Source of the DNA: Malurus cyaneus samueli
Lineage: Eukaryota; Chordata; Aves; Passeriformes; Maluridae
Direction of reading: 5' to 3'
Assembly (NCBI GenBank): GCA_009741485.1
Contig: CM019236.1
Coordinates: 36,718,568-36,782,567, forward strand
DNA length: 64,000 nt
The translations under genes and the position numbers were made by a program. Shown here in pieces: positions 36,219-49,035 of this stretch; the stretch's first letter is position 1, and every line of letters starts with the position of its first letter. The notes under the pieces are model-generated. The model was not told the origin of the DNA. It made no database searches and saw only the letters and a program-made list of their open reading frames with translations.

Positions 36219-37777
36219 TCACAAAATCACAGAACCACAGTGTTGAAAGGGACACACAAGAAGTAATCAAGTCCAACTCCTGGCCCTGCACAGCACCATC
36301 CCTAAGTCCCACCCTGTGCCTGAGAGCATTGTCCGAACACTTCCTGAACTCTGCCAGGCTGTGTGTGACCACTGCCCTGGGGAGCCTGTGCCAGTGTCCA
36401 GCCACCCTCTGGTTGAAGAACCTTTTCCTGATATCCAACCTAAACCTCCCTGACACAACTTCAGGCCATTCCCTTGGGTCAGTGCCTGTCCCTCCTCGTC
36501 TTTCTGAGGAAACTGTAACTGCAATGATGTCTGCGGCCTCAAGGCCTTCCTCAGGCCTCAGCTGCTTTTCATACAGCCTCAAGGCCCTTCACCATCTTTG
36601 TTGCTCTCCTGTGAATGCTGTGTAACAGTTTAATGTCTCACATGGTGTCCCCCCAACCTGTCCCCAGCCCTGGAGGTGAGGCCGCCCCAGGTCAGAGCAG
36701 AGCGGGACAATCCCCTCCCGTGCCCGGCTGTGATGCTGTGCCTGATGCCCCCCAGGACACGCTTGGCCCTCGTGGCTGCCAGGGCACAATGGCTCAGATT
36801 CACCTTGAGAGGAGCCCCAGGTCCCTTTCCATGGCTCTGCTCTCCAGTGTCTCACTCCCCAGTCTGTCTGTCCATCCAGGGCTGCTCTGTCCCAGTGCAG
36901 AATCGGCACTTTCTCCTGTTCAGTTTCATGTGGTTGGTGATTGCCCCGACCCCTGATTTATCGAGGGCTCTCTGTGGGGCCTCCCTGCCCTCCAGGGAGC
37001 CAACAGCTCCTCCCAGTTTTGTATCATCTGTGACCTTGCTCAGTGTCCCTGCCAGTCCTGTGTCCAGGTCATTTAGGAGTGTTGAAGGAGCAGGGGACAG
37101 GATGGGGCCCTGTGGAACCCCACAGTGACAGATCCCCAGTCTGATGTCACCCCATTCACTGTAACCCTTGTGCCCCCCTGAGCCGTTGCTCACCCATCAC
37201 ACATGTGTTTATCCAGCTTGCTGCATTTTGTCCAGAAGGATCCTGGAGACAATCAAAACTTACTGAAATCCAAAAGATCACATCAGCTGGATTCCCTTGA
37301 TCAGTTGGGTGGGACGCCTTGTCACAAAAGGACATCACGTTTGATAAACAGGACTTTCCTCTCTAAGCTCTGCTGGCTGTGACCAATGACTGATTTGTCT
37401 TTCAGGTGTTTTTCAGCACCACCAGAATAATCTTCTCCATGCCTTTACCAGGCACTGAAGAGAGACTGACAGGCCTGCAGTTTCGAAGGTCCTCCTTCTT
37501 GCCCTTCCTGAAAACCAGGGCAGTGTTCATCAGCTTCCAGTCATCTGGGACCTTTGTGATTTCCCAAGACCACTAAAAAAAAAAAAAAATCAAGACAGGT
37601 TTTGCAATGACATCAGCCAGCTCTTTGAGGACTCTTTCAATAAATCTCATCAGGCCCTACAGACGTGTAGGGATCCAGCTAGAGCAGGACATCTGCACAA
37701 TTTGGGCGTCGACTGAGAGTCGATCATTCTTGCACTCATGGTCCTCCATCTCAGGGCATTGTGATCACCTTGGTCCG

Positions 37778-38586
37778 TGTATTGGTTTAAAAACAGGTGT
37801 CTGCCAAGGAAGGCGGGAACATTCCTGGAACGGAAAGATAGCCCCCTCCCTCCAAATTATAACTTCAAATTTACACGGCTTCCAGGCATAAATATGGGAA
37901 AAGGAGTATAAGTTATTTTCTATAAAATATCCGTGCATGTAACAAGGCAGAACAAACAACAGTAAAGCAGCAAGAGAAATTACCGGCCCGCGGAGCGCTT
38001 TCCCCTGGATTAGTTCTGCTCCCGCCGGCAGGGGGCGCTGCAGAGCGAGCCCTGCGCCTCACCGGGAAATGGCGGCCTGGGAGCAGAGAGAAGGTGGCGG
38101 AGGGTTCAGCTCCTCGGTGCTCATGTGTACAGTGTGGGCATTGTGATGATGGCAACTGCCAAGGCTCCAGTCAACCAGTAGCGGGGACCCTCCCTCCGCA
38201 GAGAGATGATTGAGGGGGCCTGGTTTCCCTTGAAACTCACGCAGATGGTGAGGGTCTTCCAGTGATGGCAGGTGCTGAAAAGTCTCGGACCGGCAGTTCC
38301 TGCAAGCAGCGGGCTCACCAACGGGCAGCAGGGAGAATTCCGCAGCAGCACGGAGCCCCTCAGCAGAAGCAGTGCAGTACTCTAAACTACAACTGTGTTC
38401 CCCGCCCCAGCCGGACAGAGATTGCCTATCCCCAGCAAAGAACTGCGAAACCCGCGTTCCCAAGCCCCCACCACTTCAGCGGTATCCCAAGGCACTTGGC
38501 TACAGATTTTATCTCTTAAATGCAGTCCATTCACCATCTCCTGACAGCAAACGGCAAGAATTTCCTTAGAAACCTAGTCCAGAACA
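37778..38586 (-). mobile_element. LTR-like insertion in the CR1, with a GC-rich core
   Basis: 809 bp, beginning TGTATTGG and ending CCAGAACA on the + strand, so TG...CA on both strands. It interrupts the CR1. The left part ('ggtttaaaaacaggtgtctg') resembles songbird LTRs from memory, in reverse orientation. The core 37,980-38,500 is GC-rich with many CpG. No matching target-site duplication is visible. A 134-codon open frame (38059-38463, minus) is probably a by-product of composition. Confidence 0.55.
38024..38041 (+). promoter_or_regulatory. Candidate CTCF binding site
   Basis: GCCGGCAGGGGGCGCTGC matches the CTCF core (CCASYAGGGGGCGC) at nearly every strong position. It lies in the GC-rich part of the LTR-like insertion. 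Occupancy cannot be judged from sequence. Confidence 0.5.
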
Positions 38587-38645
38587 GTAATCTGTGTTGG
38601 AGATGGAGGCAAAGAAAACATGAAACACCTCTGCATTGTTTATGT

Positions 38646-38680
38646 CCCTATTTGTGAGGTGACCATCCTCACAAATAGGG
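38646..38680. repeat. Perfect 14-bp hairpin inside the CR1
   Basis: CCCTATTTGTGAGG (38646-38659), a 7-nt loop and the exact reverse complement (38667-38680). The left arm matches the usual CR1 sequence here as I remember it; the right arm departs from it in a way that completes the palindrome. Confidence 0.85.
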
Positions 38681-38994
38681 CTGATGTTATTTTACACTGC
38701 CTATTGCCACCAGTATATTCAAAAAAACCCACTACTGTTCCCCACAGTTCTGGCAGCTTCAACTCCAGCTGAGCTTATTTTCTCCCTACAATGGCAAGCA
38801 GCATCTGTGTTCTTCATATGTCGCTTGACCTGGCTTCCACTAGGCATGCACCTTCCTTTCCTTCCTTATTTCCAACATTAGATTCCTGCTCAGCCAAGCC
38901 GGCCTTCTGCCTTTCCAGCTTGACTGGTGACATTTGGGAATGGCTTTTAGAAGATGATGTTTAAGAATGACCAGCATGGATGAACCCCAACACC

Positions 38995-39525
38995 TGTGTT
39001 AAAAACACGCCAAGTCTTAAAAGGAGAAATAGCAGAAATTTATGCAGAAATTTATTTGGGACAAGGTCGAACCGCACACGTTACGACACAAAACGCTTCA
39101 CAGAGTAAGAACCACACCACAGAAAAGGGCGACCCCTTATATACCCTTGGTGTTGCGTCAGCCTTATACATATTCAACATTTTCTCGGAGCGGTTTAACA
39201 TGTCCCCTCCCTTGGTCTGCCTTTTTAGAGCATGCTCAGTTGCTGCTTTTTCCTTGTTTGCTGGGCAAAGTTCTTCTCACTTTGATAGTTTGTTTCTTCT
39301 TGGTTCTTGGGCGGCAACCGGCAGCGTGCAATCACCCCAGCAACTAGGTACTTATACCAGCCCCTACATCAAAAGTATTCCCAAAAAGCAGAACAAACCA
39401 TTGTGTACCCACAGCTCCCATATCCACTCCCATTACACCAATTCTTGCAACTATTCTTTATAAGCATTAACATATAACAACAATATTATAGCGAAAGCCA
39501 ACATCTTAAACCCCCATTTCTCACA
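38995..39525 (-). mobile_element. Solo LTR inserted in the CR1
   Basis: 531 bp with TG...CA ends (TGTGTTAAAAACACG to ATTTCTCACA on the + strand). On the minus strand a TATA box (TATATAAG, about 39137-39144) is followed about 85 bp later by the poly(A) signal AATAAA (39051-39056) and a short U5. That is the complete promoter-to-poly(A) layout of an LTR. No internal retroviral sequence adjoins it. Confidence 0.8.
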
Positions 39526-39765
39526 CATACAAAAATATTTTCCCCTAGGACCTGATTTACTAATTCCCTGAGCAGCCTGAAGTCTGCTCTCTGCATGGCC
39601 GGAGTTGAAATTTTGCTGGCACTTGAACTTCTGTCACTTCCTTCCTTCTTGATTTTAAACTCGATCACTTTGTGGTGTCTGGCCAAGGTGGCTGCCAGTC
39701 TTCACTTATGAGATCCACTCTGTTGTCAAGCAGTAGATCAAGGAATGAAGAGAGCTACTGAATAA

Positions 39766-42700
39766 GGTAACATTTTTGTACTAGTTTCCCCTTTCGAGCC
39801 TATGTATTCTTAAGAGGGTGGTTGACATAAGAAAATGTGGTTTTAGTTCCATAATTTAAGGAATTGTTAGCATTGTTGTGGGGTGGTTTTCCAAGCAATG
39901 AAGGCTTGTGGGAAAGGTCTACCTTTCCCCTAAAAGAAAGCAGGACAACAATAATGGATAAAACACTAATTCTGCTAGGAATTTTTATGTATTCCTATCA
40001 AAGGCATTGTTCAGTATTACAGATTGTCCAGTTTTAGAAATACATTGGATTATCTTTTAATGTGCATCAAGTTGTTTGTAAGTTTGAAAAGTCCCTTGAG
40101 TATCTGAGGAATGTAGGAATATGAAAATATTTCTGAAATGAGGGAGCTAGGAAAGTGGACAGTCTTTAGACAAAAGCTTTAAGATTGTCTTTCTAATGTT
40201 GGGTCACTATATATGTGGATTAGAGGATTATTTGGAAAGAAACAATGAAGTTTTGTCTGAACATTATGATATAGATTGTTTTTTATAGTTTCCAAGAGAG
40301 TGTGTAAGGCATTTGGTTGCCAAAACTGGGGATGCAAGTTGTTACACACTACACTGAAAGAAGTTTAATATATGTACTGGTGCATTTGCCCTTAGTCTGG
40401 AGCCAACGTTATAAATAAACTCCAAGTAATTTAAGACTTCTCCGCAGCACAGGCAAAATTGAATTTTGCTTTCCTGTGGGTAAAAGCAAGATAACTCTTT
40501 GGGGTCAGAAAAGTGTGGTTTTGTGGTAGTGTTAGACCTGATGCTGTGGAGGATGGTGCAGGAATGTGAAGCGATTTGGGAGGGATCAGTTGGAGGTAGG
40601 AGAAAGGGACTCAGAGAAGCCTCTGGCAGTTTTGGGGAGCTGTTCAGAGAGTAAGGAGGGATGAGTGGCATATCAGAAAATTTATTTCAGGAACATGGCC
40701 AAACTGCACATGTATATCTGGGAGAGGTGAGAGACATCAGAGGCCCTGAGCTGATGTGTACTTGGGCCGGAAAAAGGATGTGAAGTTGTCACATTTCCCA
40801 TTAGTTAGCAAAGTAGAATATGGATATGGCCAGTGCAAGCTGCTGGGTGATGCTGAAAGCAGGGCTGAAGCAAGCAGCCTTTTTGTCTGGAATGAGCCTC
40901 CTTCATTAGCACACGTTTCTCCAATCCCACATGCTGCTGTTCTTTGTGACTTCAGACATTGTGCTGGTTTCTTTACTCAGCTGTTTCTTCTTATCTCTTT
41001 GACCCTTTTATGCCTTCTGAGGATCCGCCGTAGTAGTGAGAGCAGCTGCAGGGAGAAGGCAACGCTACTTAGGCTCCTCCAAAACACCTTGCCCACAAGC
41101 ACCTGATGACATACTCCTTTCGTATGTTGCCTCTTGGTGCTTGGATGGAAGCAGGTACCAAAGGAGCCTGTTGCTTCGGCCAGGGCTGCCATTTAAAAGA
41201 ACATTTTCTCATTCCAACTGTCTCTTGTCTTCCCCAAGTTTGTGACTTCAAGCTACAGCCTAGATGTCTGAAGTTGTGTCTGAAGTTGTTATCAATAGGC
41301 TGGAGCTCAGAAAGAGTGGATAAGGTTATTTATCGTATTTTAATGATTAAAAAGATTCCCCCCAAATTAAATTTATATTGCCGTCCCCAAACAAACTTTT
41401 CTTTGTTATGCTGAAGGCTATGCTTTAGAAATAGAGTGCCTTCAAAATCTTGAATATAGAAACATACTATATACAAATCGTGAAAAAACAAAATCTAGAG
41501 TATATGTTTATTCAAAATCTCAAATATACAATCTTGGATGTATATCTGGAAATAATCTGAAACACAGTCATGTCCTGATACCCTTTATGCATGTTGTATT
41601 GTAATTTACCATTGTTTCATAAACAATAAACGTTATTTATGAAAAAAAGAAGGTTTCAGCAAGAAAATACAGTAAGTCTATGCTACGTAGAATTTCCCTG
41701 GAATTTGAATAGTTTTAGTAATGATGAGAAATGGACATGGACCACAGATTACTGTCACCTTTTTCCTTCCTTTGTCTGTGGTGATCTGGCCCTGTGTCTG
41801 GGAGCATGTGTGTCTCCCTGTGTGTTGGTGTGTTTGGGATCTTGCAAGTGTAAGATGGCCATTTGCTTCCAGACCACAAGAGGGACCCAAAGACATGCAC
41901 TGCAGTCTTGTATCCCTTGAAAAACTGCAAGGATTGTTAACTTCCAGCTTGGGTTTTCCGAAAAGTAGTTTATTTTCTTTTAATTTTAGCTTTCAGGAAT
42001 TTACTACAACTCACTTACAAGCATTCTGAAGGAAAGTCTGAGAAAGGCTCTAGAAAAAAGGCTGCTAGAGATAGCATACTGTTTTAAACGCCATAGTCAT
42101 GGCTGCCAAATGCACTGGGAAAGGCTGTGTGGCATTTAGACTGATAGGGATAAATCATCTGAAGACATTAGAAGGAAGGCATCTGCACTCACGTATTATA
42201 CTGCAGGTATAATATTAAGAAAATTAGCATCTGGAATTTTCCCTTTATTAGTATTTTTGACCATTCAGTCAAGCAGACAACTTGAGATGTGATGAGACAT
42301 TTCCATAAATTAGAAGAAAAACTTATCAATAGTAAAGCTGCACCAAAAGTATAATAAATTGGAGACATTCTGTATTATGCAGCTTTGCTGCTGCACCAAC
42401 TCACTGTTCCTCCAATAGCTGATTGTAAATTGTACACTGCATGTACAAACAGGGTATGACTTTTGTAGCAGTGGAAAACATCTCTGATATGGGTTGGTTT
42501 GGTTTAGAAAGTGTAGCATTACCCGGATTTAGCTGCCTCAGTGTCTTCATTAAGCAGTCCTGAGAAATGTCTTCCTCTGTGAAGGGATGTCAGATGCCTT
42601 CTTCACTGAGATGGCTACCCTTCTCTTTCACGCAGTGGTTGGGAGACATGAGGCTCCTGGTACTCATATACATTATTTTATTCAATATAAGTAGTAGCCA

Positions 42701-45700
42701 TGATTTTCTATGTACAAGAATAATTTCCTACAGAAGGGTGGGGGGCATTAATAGGGATTATTCAGTGTCAGCTCCTTGTTCTTCTACTAAAATCTAATGC
42801 TATTAAGTGATGATGTGGTAATTTAGCATCATAAACAATGACAGAATATTGTTACACTGTATTACATCTGGGTAGCACCCTCAGTCTGAGATCGAGTTGA
42901 ATCACTACCATTGACAAACTCTGCCAGTGTGTTCTTGAAGGAAGTAATACAAAGTTACCCAAGATTTACTGATAGGGCAGTTGGGACCAGGGGGTGATTT
43001 CTTTGGGGTCAGAGAATAAGTAAAGATCATGACTGATATGATGATGACTCTAGGCCAAGGAGGTGAGGGAGTGGTCTTCTCCCCAGACCCGCTGTCTTCT
43101 TCATCTGCTTTCAGCCTCCAGATTACCTTGCCAGGCTGAGAGGCACTACAGAACAACATACATACTTCAGATGTGCACCCAACCACTGTGGAAGCACTGC
43201 AGGGGCTTTTCCCTCTCATACTCAGAACAGGCCTTGCCAAACTGTGCCCAACAAGAAGGGCCTGCAAGAAGTCAATTTGTATTTTCACCTCTGTGCTATA
43301 TAGAGGGAATATACAGTATGAAGTGTAACGATAGACTGACATGAAAGGCTGTTCCCTTCCCTCTCTGCTTTTTTTGGCAGCAGCTGAACATGCACTGACA
43401 GCACACCTTCCATTACTAATATTTTGAAACCTGGAGCAGGAGAGTGCCTCAAACCGCAGCCTTATAACGTAATGAAGAATACACACAGCTGCAGTAACAA
43501 CCACATAATTATTTAATTAGTTTTTGACAGCTTCAAATTGCACAGGCGAAGGAATGCATGAACCGCACATGGAAACCTGCCAGCAAAGGTTTTACACGTA
43601 CGCAGATGGTTTTAGCTATTGTAAGCGCAAAGCCAGGTTGCTGCACTTTATTGCAAAACCTAATAGTACATCATGCGCTGTACAAGTTATATCAGGGGAA
43701 TAAAAATGGCATATGTAATTATTTCTTTTCCTTTATGTCATAGCATTACTTTTGTTCTATTTAACTTCCAATAAATGAGCTCTGTGAGACCAAAGATGGG
43801 AATATTTTGGCATTAATTTAAGTAATCTGTAAAGTAACAGCTTCTTTGGGCTTTTTAAATAAGCAATTAGATTTACCAGACAATTAACATCACATATCAA
43901 TTTTATTTTAAGGTTCTATTATGAAGATAATTAATACTATCTTCTATTGGGAAAGTTTTTTGAGATTTTATATTTATTTTTTTTAAAAAGAAAGACAGGC
44001 TTACAGAAGTGTACATAATTTTGAGAAGCCACAAGATCAGGGGACAAGTATGACAACAAAGTTAATAATAACAGTTTCATTCCGACTGTGCTATGCAAGA
44101 GCAAGAAATTTGACGTATAAATGAGATGAAAATAATTGTCACGCAAACAAATGGAATGAAGAGGACATTAAACTTAGGCAAATCTGTCTTTGGCAAATAG
44201 ATTATTCCAAAGGGGGAGAAAATTATTTAGAAGTGAAGGGAAGCATAATGTACTGTAAATATTTGCTCTTCTGCTGCTGCAAGCAACAACCCATCTCCCA
44301 AGTCACTCCAAGTGTTTATAATTTCCATGTGTCACAAGCTCCATGATTTTATATTAGAGGGGAAGTGATTTCTCCTGAATGCACCTAATTAAGGCTAACA
44401 GCAAAAATAAAACATGGATTAATTCAAAACGTCACTCTGCACTCTAAATGAACACAAATGTTGTCTGAGGTTTAAAAAGTTAAGCCCCCCTTTTTTTCCA
44501 CATAATTGAAGTTTTCATATTTTCCAGCCTTTGCTTTTTATGGTTCTGGCTGGGATAGGAAATACTAAAAGCCCACAAGAAAAGGCTATTCCCATAGAGC
44601 TGTGTAAGATATTCACAACAAAAACCATAACCTGTGGAACACATGTGGTTTCAAGTTTCACAAGAAAGTCAAAAACCAACTCTGTTGTTGAAGTCTGTAA
44701 CACGTTTTGAATGAAACTGGGCCCGTTTTCAAGAAAATCTGGTCAGATTCCTGGTTTCGAGTTGAAACCATATGAATTGCATGGCAGAATTGTGGAAGAA
44801 GTCTTGAGGCCTGATCTCACTGATGCTAGGTTGACTTGGCTGTAGATGGGAGGTGAGTGGAGGGGATGGCGAGTCTCTGCTGGGGGAGTGGGGCAAGGTC
44901 ATTTTCAGGGGCTTTGTGCTGAGGAAGTCAACTCAGCATTGGTGGGTCATATGAGGCAGGGAACTGTAGTCAAGAATGGTTGTGTGAGAGGCACATGACT
45001 CACATCCAGGGCAGGAGATCCTGGAGATCTTGTGCACACCCCTCAAAGGGGCACCTTGCTTTGCCTTCTCATGATGGACTGTGTCCATCACTACACTGCA
45101 TTTTGCAGGATTTGTGTGGATATCACATGGAAAGCACACCTTTATTTTACCTACAAAAGTATCTCTGATGAAGTAAATGAAAGACTGTGAAGAAATACTT
45201 GGCACCTATTATGAAGCTTTAAGAGCACTGTATAAGAATGTATCATTAGTGGATGCTGCAGCCTCAGTCTCTAAGATGTTATCAAAGTAAAAGTTATGAG
45301 CTGATTTTGATGATGCAAGGATGGATATCAGAGCACAACTCTTTCCTGTGCATTCCTAGAAACATCTTTATCTGATACAAATATTATGGTAAATTATTGA
45401 AACTGTAATGTTTTTACCTTACCTTTAACTTTCTCTGCTGCTAATTGTTTCTAAAATTTCCATCCCTGCAAGCAGTGAAAATAGGCTAGGAAACTTAAAA
45501 TCAAGGTTTCAATAATATGACTAGAATGCGATTTATGTATACAGACAAGTGCATTTCTTGATCTCATAAACAGATACCATACACAGCTAGCAATACATTC
45601 TCCCACTTATATTGCTGTGTTTGGGAATATTTAACTGTGAAAATAAAAGCTGTTTTGTGATGAGGCCAAAATGTAAGCAAAGAACAGAGCAGATGGTTTA

Positions 45701-45961
45701 TGAGTACATGGAAAAACAGCATATGTCTGTGTATGAGGAAAGAGTCTATATCAGACTAATGAGTACAGAATATAGTTTTCCTGTTTTCTTTAGTAGTATT
45801 TTATCTGTGCAGTTCTGTGAGTCCAGCACTGTGAGGGCAACAGTTATGCTCACAAATGAAATATAGCTCATGAAAGCTCCAGTTCTTCCATCCACACTCA
45901 CTTTGACTAAGCTTAGGTCAGTCCTGTGTGAGATAATTATTTATTATCCTGTCATACTTCT
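39766..45961. other. Gene-poor AT-rich DNA
   Basis: No exon set, RNA gene or recognised repeat. The longest open frame (199 codons, 42905-43504, minus) has no domain I recognise. An AATAAA at 41624 and other signals are expected by chance in this composition. Confidence 0.5.
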
Positions 45962-45997
45962 CTTTTTTTTTTTTGTTTTTTTTTTTTTTTTTTTTTT
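45962..45997. repeat. Poly-T tract
   Basis: About 35 T interrupted by one G. It could be the A-tail of a minus-strand retrocopy, but the flank to the right is not recognised as an mRNA. Confidence 0.9.
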
Positions 45998-46776
45998 CCC
46001 AGATGTTGTCTTTTGGTTTTAGATAATATGATAAAGTCCCTTTTGCTAACAAGTCTTTTAACACAGTATAGTTCTGCTCTGAATCTTAACAAATGTTCAC
46101 AGTGTGCAACTTTTCATAATTCATGCCTGCTGTTGTTCCTCTTAACAAGAATACTAAAGTGGACACTGTTACCCACCAATCTGCTTCCCCAAGATTCACT
46201 TTGCCCATATATTCCTCTTGTCCAGAGCAATCTGAAAATCTCCAAGATGACTGAGTTTTCATCACTTCCCTAAGTGGCAAATGAGTGCCTTTGTGGTTTC
46301 TGTCATGACGCCATTCTCTTGTTCAAAAAGAACTTGTGGGAAACACCCCCAAATAGACTTGTTTTCTTCAAAACCATCCTTTTCTGTAGTGCCTCCAAGG
46401 AACAGACAGCAGTTGAGCTTTGGGGATATTGAGACCACTAGTTAGTTTTTGCTGCACTGCATTCACAGAATATCTGCCTCTGCTTCTAACCTCTTTCCTT
46501 GGTTGCAAACTCAGAGGCTGCTTTTCTCACTTCTGTGGGAAGTGGAGGAGCATCTATTTTCTTATGGATGTCCACTCTATTGTCTTGCTTGTCTTCATAC
46601 TGCCCTGCTTTATGGGGCTGGTTCTATACTTGGCATCCACCAGGTGCACATCTGGTTATGCCATCCCTTAGCAAGGTCTCAGATACAATGTGGGCACAGA
46701 TACTAAGTGTTGCAGGGATGTCCGGGGACCTTAACAGTATGGAGGTGTCTGCTGGGAATGACAATTGCAAATTATG

Positions 46777-46838
46777 TTCTGCCACCAGGGACTGTAGCCT
46801 GAGAAAATTCTGCCACCAGGGACTGTAGCCTGAGAAAA
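46777..46838. repeat. 31-bp tandem duplication
   Basis: Two adjacent copies of a unit beginning TTCTGCCACCAGGGACTG, near identical. Confidence 0.9.
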
Positions 46839-48796
46839 CTGTGGAGTGTAAAAACTCCCTTATTTTTATAGGATAATTATAATCTTAAATATCTCTAGGA
46901 TCAGAAACAGAAAATGTAAGATAGTCCAATTCAGTTCACCATGGCAGAATGGAAATGGAAAGTTCCATCTGTTTCATAATCAAAATATATTTTATACTTC
47001 TGCTTCAATATTTATCAATGTAACTACAACAAATAGAGAAGAGTAATTCAACAAATGTTTACAAAACTCCAGAAGGGGCATATTGGTTTTAAAAATCATG
47101 TTAATTTGTAATGATTGCATTGCAGGATTGCAGTTTTTCCTCTTTGGAAACTTTCTTACTCAATTCTCAGTCATGCCAAATTGCTAGTATTTTACAATAA
47201 GATCAGTAGACCTTACAAACAGAGAGAGAGAAAAAGAAAGAAAGCAGAAGCTGCTATGGAGACTGCCAAACCACGTCTCACTTTTGTAAAATCAAGCACA
47301 TGGGCAAGTTTCCCACCACAAAATCAGCATAAATTAATTTCCAAATTGCTTTTTTTTTTTTGTTTTTGCTGTCTCCACCCATTATTTGGATGGCAATTTG
47401 ATAAGCTATCAGAAAATCTTATAATAAATTTTCTTTCAAAAGGAGATTGACAAGTATTTTGCTGCTTATTTCAAAAAGATGTGTAACACATCTTTTGTAT
47501 TTCTTGATGCTGTATCAAAGGTCCTGGCACAACACTGGCATTCTTTCTTTGAGGAATTCTGAATCTGTCTCTTTTCCTCAGGTTGACTGGCTTCTTACTT
47601 GATAGACAGATTCACTCACCTCAGCAGCTCACCGGAATTAAACGTAGTACAGTCTTACCATTAACGTTTTACCTACACTTATTATGTTGTTGCCTGTTTT
47701 CTCCCAACATAAATGAAATATCACGATTTCACAGATATTTCCAGTGGAATTATTGTGTGGAGTTCCACATTTAATGTCACTTCATGCTTAAAACTATATG
47801 CAGCATTTACTTTAGATTACAGCTAAACAACAAGTTTTAATTGAAAGAATGGCTGTGACTCAATCGTTAACTACCATACATGTCAATTTGAAATGATGGA
47901 AATAATTGCCACTGACAGTTTACTTTGTAGAAAGCTATTTGCTCCTTCAGAATCTTTTTATCTTGTTTTACTGGAAAATGTGAACAAACACAAGGAAATG
48001 CTTTCAAAATATCTGCTTCTAAAGAACATCAGTAATCACTTTGCATAATCACATCTGGGCTCAATCCAGTTTTCCTTAATTAGCTACAAATTCCATGTCT
48101 GCTGGTATGTCTGAAATTTTCACTTCATCTACCTATTAAAGTGTAAAATGAATTGGATTTTCAAGTTGAAGAATATTACTTAGGTAGTTAAGTGGATTTA
48201 GAAACAATGGCATTTCTATTCTATTTCTATTCTACTAATAGTATAAATGTGGCTGCTTTTCAGATTTTTAGAACCAGGGACTTCTGTTTTTTGAAGATCT
48301 CACTGGCTACTTACCCTAGCAAACAGGTATTTAACAGGTGTTATTTAACCAGTAGACACTCAAGTCTTTTGTTCATCCTGCAAATAGAAAGGGTTTTGTG
48401 AACTGTGAATGACTATAGCTTCCCTGAATCTGGGTCCATAAGACTGCCTGTCATGTTTCCCTTGTCAAGGCTGAAACATCCATCTAAAAGCCCATGCTAC
48501 CTTTACACCACTGTCCAAAAACTGGGAATTTCAAGCAACTAACTTGCTCCAGTGTTATCCCTTACTCTGATAAAAGATACACACAGTCATATATATTGCC
48601 TAAACTGGGAAAAGAAAACAGGTCCTCCTCAAACTTCTGTTGAACTTGTTATCAGTGGAGAATGTGCTACTAAACATTAGTATTGCAAGCGTAGTGTAGA
48701 TAGGTGAACACCATCTTCCAGCCCTCTACCATTACCAGTTTTCAGTTGTTGCTGAGAATTGAAATTGTATGTATATGTATGTACAGCTTCAAGTTG

Positions 48797-49035
48797 TGCC
48801 AAGGGAGTTTAGATCAGATAGTAGGGAAAATCACTGAAAGGGTCATCGGGCATTGGAACAGGCTCTCCAGGCAAGTGGTTGATTTGCCATTCCTGCAGGT
48901 ATTTAAAAGATGTGCAGTGGGAACATGGCACTTCAGAACATGGTTTAGCATGGACTTGGCAGTGTTAACAGCTGGATTCAATGATCTTAAGGGTGTTTTC
49001 CAGCCTAGATGGTTGTATGGTTCCATAGCTCCATA
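48797..49035 (+). mobile_element. CR1 LINE, 3' end only
   Basis: Shows the CR1 terminal text: 'gggcattggaacaggctctc', 'gtatttaaaagatg', 'acatggtttagcatggactt', 'attcaatgatcttaagg', ending in a degenerate octamer tail (GGTTGTATGGTTCCATAG). Strongly 5'-truncated, as most CR1 copies are. Confidence 0.9.

Larger units (their letters stand above)
36219..39765 (-). mobile_element. Long CR1 LINE split by two LTR insertions
   Basis: The three parts are 36219-37777, 38587-38994 and 39526-39765, about 2.2 kb once the insertions are set aside. The minus-strand protein shows GVPQGPILSP, then KVTDDTKLGGAVGSLEGREA (the catalytic F-A-D-D box altered to V-T-D-D) and NHMKLNRRKCRF, the order of CR1 reverse transcriptase. 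Text on each side of both insertions continues the CR1 sequence, for example 'ccatctcagggcattgtgat' before and 'gagatggaggcaaagaaaac' after the first. Frames are broken, so it is inactive. Confidence 0.85.

Noticed and set aside
38059..38463. 134-codon minus-strand frame in GC-rich DNA as a gene
   Set aside because: It lies inside the LTR-like insertion, has no recognised domain, and no splice partners are visible.
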